Positions 13,101 to 25,100 of a stretch of DNA of 64,000 nucleotides are shown here, one piece after another (position 1 is the stretch's first letter; every line of letters begins with the position of its first letter). A model generated the notes under the pieces. The model saw only the letters and a program-made list of their open reading frames with translations. It was not told where the DNA came from and did not search any database. Source of the DNA: Cladorhizidae sp. MBARI D1340-BT2. Lineage: Eukaryota > Porifera > Demospongiae > Poecilosclerida > Cladorhizidae. The position numbers and the translations under genes are program-made. The DNA is taken from the NCBI GenBank assembly GCA_028752905.1, contig JAQNBH010000008.1, forward strand, positions 2,470,025 through 2,534,024, given 5' to 3'.

Positions 13101-16100
13101 TAGTGTAGTTGGTGTTGTATTAATGAGTGGATGTGCTAGTGTATTTGGTGCTCTATTAATGAGTGGATGTGTTAGTGTAGTTGGTGTTGTATTAATGAGT
13201 GGATGTGTTAGTGTAGTTGGAGCTGTATTAATGAGTGGATGTATTAGTGTAGTTGGTGTCTGTATTAATGAGTGGATGTGTTAGTGTAGTTGGTGCTGTA
13301 TTAATGAGTGGATGTGTTAGTGTAGTTGGGTGTTGTATTAATGAGTGGATGTGTTAGTGTAGTTGGTGTTGTATTAATGAGTGGATGTGTTAGTGTAGTT
13401 GGTGTTGTATTAATGAGTGATGTGTTAGTGTAGTTGGTGCTGTATTAATGAGTGGATGTGTTAGTGTAGTTGGTGCTGTATTAATGAGTGGATGTGTTAG
13501 TGTAGTTGGTGCTGTATTAATGAGTGGATGTGCTAGTGTATTTGGTGCTGTATTAATGAGTGGATGTGTTAGTGTAGTTGGTGCTGTATTAATGAGTGGA
13601 TGTGTTAGTGTAGTTGGTGTTGTATTAATGAGTGGATGTGTTAGTGTAGTTGGTGCTGTATTAATGAGTGATGTGTTAGTGTAGTTGGTGTTGTGTTAAT
13701 GAGTGGATGTGTTAGTGTAGTTGGTGTTGTATTAATGAGTGGATGTGTTAGTGTAGTTGGTGTTGTAGTTAATGAGTGGATGTGTTAGTGTAGTTGGTGC
13801 TGTATTAATGAGTGGATGTTGTTTAGTGTAGTTGGTGTTGTATTAATGAGTGGATGTGTTTAGTGTGTGTTGGTGTGCTGTATTAATGAGTGGATGTGTT
13901 AGTGTAGTTGGTGCTGTATTAATGAGTGGATGTGTTAGTGTAGTTGGTGCTGTATTAATGAGTGGATGTGTTAGTGTAGTTGGTGCTGTATTAATGAGTG
14001 GATGTGTTAGTGTAGTTGGTGCTGTATTAATGAGTGGATGTGTTAGTGTAGTTGGTGCTGTTATTAATGAGTGGATGTGTTAGTGTAGTTGGTGCTGTAT
14101 TAATGAGTGGATGTGTTAGTGTAGTTGGTGCTTGTATTAATGAGTGGATGTGTTAGTGTAGTTGGTGTCTGTATTAATGAGTGGATGTGTTAGTGTAGTT
14201 GGTGCTGTATTAATGAGTGGATGTGTTAGTGTAGTTGGTGCTGTATTAATGAGTGGATGTGTTAGTGTAGTTGGTGCTGTATTAATGAGTGGATGTGTTA
14301 GTGTAGTTGGTGCTGTATTAATGAGTGATGTGTTAGTGTAGTTGGTGCTGTATTAATGAGTGGATGTGTTAGTGTAGTTGGTGTTGTATTAATGAGTGAT
14401 GTGTTAGTGTAGTTGGTGTGCTGTATTAATGAGTGGATGTGTTAGTGTAGTTGGTGTTGTATTAATGAGTGGATGTGTTAGTGTAGTTGGTGCTTGTATT
14501 AATGAGTGGATGTGTTAGTGTAGTTGGTGTTGTATTAATGAGTGGATGTGTTAGTGTAGTTGGTGCTGTATTAAGAGTGGATGTGTTAGTGTAGTTGGTG
14601 TTGTATTAATGAGTGGATGTGTTAGTGTAGTTGGTGTTGTATTAATGAGTGGATGTGTTAGTGTAGTTGGTGCTGTATTAATGAGTGGATGTGTTAGTGT
14701 AGTTGGTGCTGTATTAATGAGTGGATGTGTTAGTGTAGTTGGTGTTGTATTAATGAGTGGATGTGTTAGTGTAGTTGGTGCTTGTATTAATGAGTGGATG
14801 TGTTAGTGTAGTTGGTGCTGTATTAATGAGTGGATGTGTTAGTGTTATGTAGTTGTGCTGTATTAATGAGTGGATGTAGTGTTTGTTGTATTATGTTGAG
14901 TGTAGTTGGTGCGTATATGAGTGGATTGTTAGTGTAGGTGTGCGTATTAATGAGTGGATGTGTTAGTGTAGTTGGTGTTGTATTAATGAGTGGATGTGTT
15001 GGTGTTGGTGCTGTATTAATGAGTGGATGTGTTAGTGTAGTTGGGTTGGTATTAATGATGTGGATGTGTTAGTGTAGTTGGTGCTGTATTAATGAGTGGA
15101 TGTGTTAGTGTAGTTGGTGCTGTATTAATGAGTGGATGTGTTAGTGTAGTTGGTGCTGTATTAATGAGTGGATGTGTTAGTGTAGTTGGTGCTGTATTAA
15201 TGAGTGGATGTGTTAGTGTAGTTGGTGCTGTATTAATGAGTGGAGTGTTAGTGTAGTTGGTCTGTATTAGGTGTGGATTGCTGTAGTGTGGATGTGTTAG
15301 TGTAGTGGTGTTGTATTAATGAGTGGATGTGTTAGTGTAGTTGGTGCTGTATTAATGTGTGGATGTGTTAGTGTAGGTTGGTGCTGAATTAATGAGTGGA
15401 TGTGTTAGTGTAGTTGGTGTTGTTTAATGAGTGGATGTGTTAGTGTAGTTGGGTGCTGTATAATGAGTGGATGTGTTAGTGTAGTGGGTGCTGTATTGAT
15501 TGAGGGGAATGTGTTAAGGTGAGTGGGTGTTGTATTAATGAGTGGGATGTGTTAGTGTGTTGGTGTGTATGAGTGGATGTGTGTGGTGTAGGTGGTGTTT
15601 GTTATTAATGTGTGGATGTGTTGGTTGGGCTGTATTAATGAGTGATGTGTTAGTGTATTTGGTGCTGTATTAAATAATGGAGGTGGATGTGTATAGTGGT
15701 GTTAGATGGTGCTGTATTAATGAGTGGATGTGTTAGTGTAGTGGTGTTGTATTAATATGAGTGTATAGTGTAGTAGTAGTAGTGTAGTGGTAGTATGTAT
15801 TTCATGAGTNNNNNNNNNNNNNNNNNNNNNNNNNNNNNNNNNNNNNNNNNNNNNNNNNNNNNNNNNNNNNNNNNNNNNNNNNNNNNNNNNNNNNNNNNNN
15901 NNNNNNNNNTGTATTAATGAGTGATGTGTTAGTGTAGTTGGTGCTGTATTAATGAGTGGATGTGTTAGTGTAGTTGGTGTTGTATTAATGAGTGGATGTG
16001 TTAGTGTAGTTGGTGTTGTATTAATGAGTGGATGTGTTAGTGTAGTTGGTGTTGTATTAATGAGTGGATGTGTTAGTGTAGTTGGTGCTGTATTAATGAG

Positions 16101-19100
16101 TGGATGTGTTAGTGTAGTTGGTGCTGTATTAATGAGTGGATGTGTTAGTGTAGTTGGTGCTGTATTAATGAGTGGATGTGTTAGTGTAGTTGGTGCTGTA
16201 TTAATGAGTGGATGTGTTAGTGTAGTTGGTGCTGTATTAATGAGTGGATGTGTTAGTGTAGTTGGTGCTGTATTAATGAGTGGATGTGTTAGTGTAGTTG
16301 GTGCTGTATTAATGAGTGGATGTGTTAGTGTAGTTGGTGCTGTATTAATGAGTGGATGTGTTAGTGTAGTTGGTGTTGTATTAATGAGTGGATGTGTTAG
16401 TGTAGTTGGTGTTGTATTAATGAGTGGATGTGTTAGTGTAGTTGGTGCTGTATTAATGAGTGGATGTGTTAGTGTAGTTGGTGTTGTATTAATGAGTGGA
16501 TGTGTTAGTGTAGTTGGTGCTGTATTAATGAGTTGATGTGTTAGTGTAGTTGGTGCTGTATTAATGAGTGGATGTGTTAGTGTAGTTGGTGCTGTATTAA
16601 TGAGTGGATGTGTTAGTGTAGTTGGTGTTGTATTAATGAGTGGATGTGTTAGTGTAGTTGGTGCTGTATTAATGAGTGGATGTGTTAGTGTAGTTGGTGC
16701 TGTATTAATGAGTGGATGTGTTAGTGTAGTTGGTGTTGTATTAATGAGTGGATGTGTTAGTGTAGTTGGTGTTGTATTAATGAGTGGATGTGTTAGTGTA
16801 GTTGGTGTTGTATTAATGAGTGGATGTGTTAGTGTAGTTGGTGCTGTATTAATGAGTGGATGTGTTAGTGTAGTTGGTGCTGTATTAATGAGTGGATGTG
16901 TTAGTGTAGTTGGTGCTGTATTAATGAGTGGATGTGTTAGTGTAGTTGGTGTTGTATTAATGAGTGGATGTGTTAGTGTAGTTGGTGTTGTATTAATGAG
17001 TGGATGTGTTAGTGTAGTTGGTGTTGTATTAATGAGTGGATGTGTTAGTGTAGTTGGTGTTGTATTAATGAGTGGATGTGTTAGTGTAGTTGGTGCTGTA
17101 TTAATGAGTGGATGTGTTAGTGTAGTTGGTGCTGTATTAATGAGTGGATGTGTTAGTGTAGTTGGTGTTGTATTAATGAGTGGATGTGTTAGTGTAGTTG
17201 GTGTTGTATTAATGAGTGGATGTGTTAGTGTAGTTGGTGCTGTATTAATGAGTGGATGTGTTAGTGTAGTTGGTGCTGTATTAATGAGTGGATGTGTTAG
17301 TGTAGTTGGTGTTGTATTAATGAGTGGATGTGTTAGTGTAGTTGGTGTTGTATTAATGAGTGGATGTGTTAGTGTAGTTGGTGCTGTATTAATGAGTGGA
17401 TGTGTTAGTGTAGTTGGTGCTGTATTAATGAGTGGATGTGTTAGTGTAGTTGGTGCTGTATTAATGAGTGGATGTGTTAGTGTAGTTGGTGTTGTATTAA
17501 TGAGTGGATGTGTTAGTGTAGTTGGTGCTGTATTAATGAGTGGATGTGTTAGTGTAGTTGGTGTTGTATTAATGAGTGGATGTGTTAGTGTAGTTGGTGC
17601 TGTATTAATGAGTGGATGTGTTAGTGTAGTTGGTGCTGTATTAATGAGTGGATGTGTTAGTGTAGTTGGTGCTGTATTAATGAGTGGATGTGTTAGTGTA
17701 GTTGGTGTTGTATTAATGAGTGGATGTGTTAGTGTAGTTGGTGTTGTATTAATGAGTGGATGTGTTAGTGTAGTTGGTGCTGTATTAATGAGTGGATGTG
17801 TTAGTGTAGTTGGTGTTGTATTAATGAGTGGATGTGTTAGTGTAGTTGGTGTTGTATTAATGAGTGGATGTGTTAGTGTAGTTGGTGTTGTATTAATGAG
17901 TGGATGTGTTAGTGTAGTTGGTGTTGTATTAATGAGTGGATGTGTTAGTGTAGTTGGTGTTGTATTAATGAGTGGATGTGTTAGTGTAGTTGGTGCTGTA
18001 TTAATGAGTGGATGTGTTAGTGTAGTTGGTGTTGTATTAATGAGTGGATGTGTTAGTGTAGTTGGTGCTGTATTAATGAGTGGATGTGTTAGTGTAGTTG
18101 GTGTTGTATTAATGAGTGGATGTGTTAGTGTAGTTGGTGCTGTATTAATGAGTGGATGTGTTAGTGTAGTTGGTGTTGTATTAATGAGTGGATGTGTTAG
18201 TGTAGTTGGTGTTGTATTAATGAGTGGATGTGTTAGTGTAGTTGGTGCTGTATTAATGAGTGGATGTGTTAGTGTAGTTGGTGTTGTATTAATGAGTGGA
18301 TGTGTTAGTGTAGTTGGTGTTGTATTAATGAGTGGATGTGTTAGTGTAGTTGGTGCTGTATTAATGAGTGGATGTGTTAGTGTAGTTGGTGCTGTATTAA
18401 TGAGTGGATGTGTTAGTGTAGTTGGTGTTGTATTAATGAGTGGATGTGTTAGTGTAGTTGGTGCTGTATTAATGAGTGGATGTGTTAGTGTAGTTGGTGC
18501 TGTATTAATGAGTGGATGTGTTAGTGTAGTTGGTGCTGTATTAATGAGTGGATGTGTTAGTGTAGTTGGTGTTGTATTAATGAGTGGATGTGTTAGTGTA
18601 GTTGGTGTTGTATTAATGAGTGGATGTGTTAGTGTAGTTGGTGTTGTATTAATGAGTGGATGTGTTAGTGTAGTTGGTGTTGTATTAATGAGTGGATGTG
18701 TTAGTGTAGTTGGTGCTGTATTAATGAGTGGATGTGTTAGTGTAGTTGGTGCTGTATTAATGAGTGGATGTGTTAGTGTAGTTGGTGCTGTATTAATAAG
18801 TGGATGTGTTAGTGTAGTTGGTGTTGTATTAATGAGTGGATGTGTTAGTGTAGTTGGTGCTGTATTAATGAGTGGATGTGTTAGTGTAGTTGGTGCTGTA
18901 TTAATGAGTGGATGTGTTAGTGTAGTTGGTGCTGTATTAATGAGTGGATGTGTTAGTGTAGTTGGTGTTGTATTAATGAGTGGATGTGTTAGTGTAGTTG
19001 GTGTTGTATTAATGAGTGGATGTGTTAGTGTAGTTGGTGTTGTATTAATGAGTGGATGTGTTAGTGTAGTTGGTGCTGTATTAATGAGTGGATGTGTTAG

Positions 19101-22100
19101 TGTAGTTGGTGTTGTATTAATGAGTGGATGTGTTAGTGTAGTTGGTGTTGTATTAATGAGTGGATGTGTTAGTGTAGTTGGTGTTGTATTAATGAGTGGA
19201 TGTGTTAGTGTAGTTGGTGTTGTATTAATGAGTGGATGTGTTAGTGTAGTTGGTGCTGTATTAATGAGTGGATGTGTTAGTGTAGTTGGTGTTGTATTAA
19301 TGAGTGGATGTGTTAGTGTAGTTGGTGTTGTATTAATGAGTGGATGTGTTAGTGTAGTTGGTGCTGTATTAATGAGTGGATGTGTTAGTGTAGTTGGTGC
19401 TATATTAATGAGTAGATGTGTTAGTGTAGTTGGTGCTGTATTAATGAGTGGATGTGTTAGTGTAGTTGGTGCTGTATTAATGAGTGGATGTGTTAGTGTA
19501 GTTGGTGCTGTATTAATGAGTGGATGTGTTAGTGTAGTTGGTGTTGTATTAATGAGTGGATGTGTTAGTGTAGTTGGTGTTGTATTAATGAGTGGATGTG
19601 TTAGTGTAGTTGGTGTTGTATTAATGAGTGGATGTGTTAGTGTAGTTGGTGTTGTATTAATGAGTGGATGTGTTAGTGTAGTTGGTGTTGTATTAATGAG
19701 TGGATGTGTTAGTGTAGTTGGTGCTGTATTAATGAGTGGATGTGTTAGTGTAGTTGGTGCTGTATTAATGAGTGGATGTGTTAGTGTAGTTGGTGTTGTA
19801 TTAATGAGTGGATGTGTTAGTGTAGTTGGTGCTGTATTAATGAGTGGATGTGTTAGTGTAGTTGGTGTTGTATTAATGAGTGGATGTGTTAGTGTAGTTG
19901 GTGCTGTATTAATGAGTGGATGTGTTAGTGTAGTTGGTGCTGTATTAATGAGTGGATGTGTTAGTGTAGTTGGTGTTGTATTAATGAGTGGATGTGTTAG
20001 TGTAGTTGGTGTTGTATTAATGAGTGGATGTGTTAGTGTAGTTGGTGTTGTATTAATGAGTGGATGTGTTAGTGTAGTTGGTGTTGTATTAATGAGTGGA
20101 TGTGTTAGTGTAGTTGGTGCTGTATTAATGAGTGGATGTGTTAGTGTAGTTGGTGTTGTATTAATGAGTGGATGTGTTAGTGTAGTTGGTGCTATATTAA
20201 TGAGTGGATGTGTTAGTGTAGTTGGTGTTGTATTAATGAGTGGATGTGTTAGTGTAGTTGGTGCTGTATTAATGAGTGGATGTGTTAGTGTAGTTGGTGT
20301 TGTATTAATGAGTGGATGTGTTAGTGTAGTTGGTGTTGTATTAATGAGTGGATGTGTTAGTGTAGTTGGTGTTGTATTAATGAGTGGATGTGTTAGTGTA
20401 GTTGGTGCTGTATTAATGAGTGGATGTGTTAGTGTAGTTGGTGCTGTATTAATGAGTGGATGTGTTAGTGTAGTTGGTGCTGTATTAATGAGTGGATGTG
20501 TTAGTGTAGTTGGTGTTGTATTAATGAGTGGATGTGTTAGTGTAGTTGGTGCTGTATTAATGAGTGGATGTGTTAGTGTAGTTGGTGCTGTATTAATGAG
20601 TGGATGTGTTAGTGTAGTTGGTGTTGTATTAATGAGTGGATGTGTTAGTGTAGTTGGTGCTGTATTAATGAGTGGATGTGTTAGTGTAGTTGGTGCTGTA
20701 TTAATGAGTGGATGTGTTAGTGTAGTTGGTGTTGTATTAATGAGTGGATGTGTTAGTGTAGTTGGTGTTGTATTAATGAGTGGATGTGTTAGTGTAGTTG
20801 GTGTTGTATTAATGAGTGGATGTGTTAGTGTAGTTGGTGTTGTATTAATGAGTGGATGTGTTAGTGTAGTTGGTGCTGTATTAATGAGTGGATGTGTTAG
20901 TGTAGTTGGTGCTGTATTAATGAGTGGATGTGTTAGTGTAGTTGGTGCTGTATTAATGAGTGGATGTGTTAGTGTAGTTGGTGCTGTATTAATGAGTGGA
21001 TGTGTTAGTGTAGTTGGTGCTGTATTAATGAGTGGATGTGTTAGTGTAGTTGGTGTTGTATTAATGAGTGGATGTGTTAGTGTAGTTGGTGCTGTATTAA
21101 TGAGTGGATGTGTTAGTGTAGTTGGTGCTGTATTAATGAGTGGATGTGTTAGTGTAGTTGGTGTTGTATTAATGAGTGGATGTGTTAGTGTAGTTGGTGT
21201 TGTATTAATGAGTGGATGTGTTAGTGTAGTTGGTGTTGTATTAATGAGTGGATGTGTTAGTGTAGTTGGTGCTGTATTAATGAGTGGATGTGTTAGTGTA
21301 GTTGGTGTTGTATTAATGAGTGGATGTGTTAGTGTAGTTGGTGTTGTATTAATGAGTGGATGTGTTAGTGTAGTTGGTGTTGTATTAATGAGTGGATGTG
21401 CTTGAGCTGGTAAACTGTTGCCTTTAGTGGTCGAAATGTTGAGGTAGCTGCTTCCAGTGAAGACTCCAGTCCAGTCACACCCCTTTCAACTACTCAAGAA
21501 ATGTGTCCATTCACATCCCCTTTCAACTACTCAAGAAAAATGTGTCCAGTTACATCTCTTTAAACTTCTACTATCAAAAATGTGTCCAAGATGTGTCCAA
21601 GTCAGCCACACCCAGTTCTGGTAACTGTTCTTCATCCACTTTTTCTCCCGATATTTACGACAGTCACTATGGATTCCATTGTTACTTCTGTTTGGAAATG
21701 GAGAATGGAGCTCACCAGTTTCTAATTTGGGCTGAATATGGTTTGGGGCTAGGGCTAATTCAGGGCTAGGCCTATTCTAGGGTTAGGGCTATTTGGGGTT
21801 AGGGCTATTCTAGGGCTAGACTCTTATAGGGTTAGAACATCCTGGGATAGTCCCAAGTATCATGGGAACCATGGGATGTCCTAGAAAGGACTGGTCATCG
21901 CTCACCACACAGATGATTAACCTTGACATATTTGAGGGAATTACTAGCTGAGGTTAGCCTACAGACTGTAGTACTATTAGCTGGCTATTAGCCTGACGCT
22001 GATGGGGAAAGCCGACTCTAGTGTGAGGTCACTCAGAGACCGTGTATGACTGTATGTGACTGAAAGTAAAAGTATTGTCACCCTACTCCCAACATTGGTT

Positions 22101-25100
22101 TGGCCATTATTTTTTAAATGGCGTCTAAAAAAGCAGAACACAAGTTTATATCTCAGCTAAAGCTCACTCTTGCAGTGTCCACAACACTTGTTTTAGACTC
22201 AAAAACACTTCAAGCAAGCATTCAACCATTGGTAGAGCTCCCCCCCCCCCCCGTTAAAACCATGACATTCGGTCTTTAAGAAGGTCTTGTGTCTTTCTAC
22301 TGAATATCCCCACACACAACTTCTGTACAGTAGCTTTATAATTTTACTCACAGAAGACTCAAAACTGACCTGTACATGGCAACAACGAAACTGTTTCTTG
22401 ATTCGGTAAAACACCTAAAAATATCGTCCATGCAATAAACACGCTTGTGTGTGCAATATTGAGTCTAACTTAGCTGAGTTGGCAAGAAACTGCACATTTT
22501 CGCTCAAAGATGTGATCAGTTGGTTTTCTTCAGAAGGTTACTCTTGTGACAATACAGTACAGACCTTCAACAAAACCAGGTAACTACGTGTTATGCACGA
22601 GCCTATGTGAATACATGGCATGTGTGTCTGTGTTAAGAAACATTTATGTTTGCTTAGTTCTGTGGTGTTACACCCGAGTAACTTCTTGTAAGTGGCTGTC
22701 TAACTATGTGAACAAAAATAGAAGTCAAAAATCAAAACAAATATTTTTTTGACTCGCCAAAAAAAAGTTTACCAATGTAGACCACAAACATGTGTGGACC
22801 CTTTACCTGTTAAGATAATGAACACTGATAGTTTGTTATATTTTGAGTTCATTGTAGTAATAGGTAAAGGGTCATTAAATGTTTTGCGGTCTATGTTTGT
22901 AAATTCTTGTTTCATATCTTTTTTGACTTATTAAACATTTTCTTATGAATATTATAAGACTGTTCTATATATAATATATCTAGGACCTTCGGATTAATTG
23001 GAGTGAGTGTTCAACAGCATTAGTTAATAGACGAAATCCCCACATCAATTTCCCATAATTATCTTATTTGAAAGTTACCATAGTTACCGGAGTGTAAGTC
23101 GCAGTGGCAGCTCCAAATCTTCCCCTCCAGGTCAGGGGCGTGGCTTGTATACAGAATGTGTCGACTTTGTTGGAATATAAGGCGGAGTGGCTAGAATGAA
23201 TCACTGGGTGTGGTCCCAAGGGGGATCATGTGACATCGTACTGCAGCTATGTACCAATCCCAACTACTCACACACACACACACACTGCACACACACAACA
23301 ACAACAAGAGCTGGTCATGGAGTAGCTTGATTAGCCAGTCCCAGGTCATTATTAGACACCCTTGAAATTCTTTGACTTCTATAGATCTACTGTTGGTCAG
23401 AATTCATGTTCATGTATGTCATAGCTAAAGAGTCCTTGTTACTGCTGTTAGCTGCCATCACTGAATGATGGGTGTGGCCAGTTGCTAAGTTGGGCTGAAC
23501 GTGATCAAGTTGTAGTTACTATGACTACAATATAAACAAGTTATAGCTTTGACCAGCAGAATTTATGGTATTTAGACATCCTCAAGGCCGGTTGTGGTGG
23601 CCCCGCTGTGCTTGGATCACTGCAGCCTCAGGCCTCCAGGGTGCAAGTACCGCAGATCCCTCATCAGGGGGGCTATTATGCACGTATAGAGTTATCAGTG
23701 GAATCAAAATATCTGAGGCCATACAAGGGCTCGTCCATACAAATTGTAGATTCTTTCCTTGCATAGTCCCATCTTCCCGACATGCGGCTGACATGCGGCC
23801 ATCTTCTCAACATGCGGCCATCTTCCTGACATGCAGCCATCTTCCTGACATGCGGCCATCTTCCTGACATGCGGCCATCTTCCTGACATGCGGCCATCTT
23901 CCTAACATGCGGCCATCTTCCCAACATGCGGCCATCTTCCTGACATGCGGCCATCTTCCCGACATGCGGCCATCTTCACAACATGCGGCCATCTTCCTGA
24001 CATGCGGCCATCTTCCCGACATGCGGCCATCTTCCCGACATGCAGCCATCTTCCTGACATGCGGCCATCTTCCCGACATGCAGCCATCTTCCCGACATGC
24101 AGCCATCTTCCTGACATGCGGCCATCTTCCTGACATGCAGCCATCTTCCTGACATGCGGCCATCTTCCTGACATGCGGCCATCTTCCTAACATGCGGCCA
24201 TCTTCCCAACATGCGGCCATCTTCCTGACATGCGGCCATCTTCCCGACATGCGGCCATCTTCACAACATGTGGCCATCTTCCTGACATGCGGCCATCTTC
24301 CCGACATGCAGCCATCTTCCTGACATGCGGCCATCTTCCCGACATGCAGCCATCTTCCCGACATGCAGCCATCTTCCTGACATGCGGCCATCTTCCTGAC
24401 ATGCAGCCATCTTCCTGACATGCGGCCATCTTCCTGACATGCGGCCATCTTCCTGACATGCGGCCATCTTCCTAACATGCGGCCATCTTCCCAACATGCG
24501 GCCATCTACAACATGCGGCCATCTTCCTGACATGCGGCCATCTTCCTGACATGCGGCCATCTTCCTAACATGCGGCCATCTTCCCAACATGCGGCCATCT
24601 TCCTGACATGCGGCCATCTTCCCGACATGCGGCCATCTTCACAACATGCGGCCATCTTCCTGACATGCGGCCATCTTCCTGACATGCGGCCATCTTCCCG
24701 ACATGCGGCCATCTTCCCGACATGCAGCCATCTTCCTGACATGCGGCCATCTTCCCGACATGCAGCCATCTTCCCGACATGCGGCCATCTTCCTGACATG
24801 CGGCCATCTTCCTGACATGCGGCCATCTTCCCGACATGCAGCCATCTTCCCGACATGCGGCCATCTTCCCAACATGCGGCCATCTTCCTGACATGCTGCC
24901 ATCTTCCTGACATGCAGCCATCTTCCTGACATGCGGCCATCTTCCTGACATGCAGCCATCTTCCTGACATGCGGCCATCTTCCTGACATGCGGCCATCTT
25001 CCCGACATGCGGCCATGGTCCTGACATGCGGCCATCTTCCCGACATGCGGCCATATTCCTGACATGCGGCCATCTTCCTGACATGCAGCCATCTTCCTGA

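Noticed and set aside
16564..21405. A 1613-codon open frame ([12 protein letters not shown] repeats) and similar frames at 6574-9399
   Set aside because: The 36-bp unit is exactly 12 codons with no stop in one frame; frames break wherever a unit has an indel. No start context, no unique sequence and no splice structure. It is intronic in the USP44-like gene.
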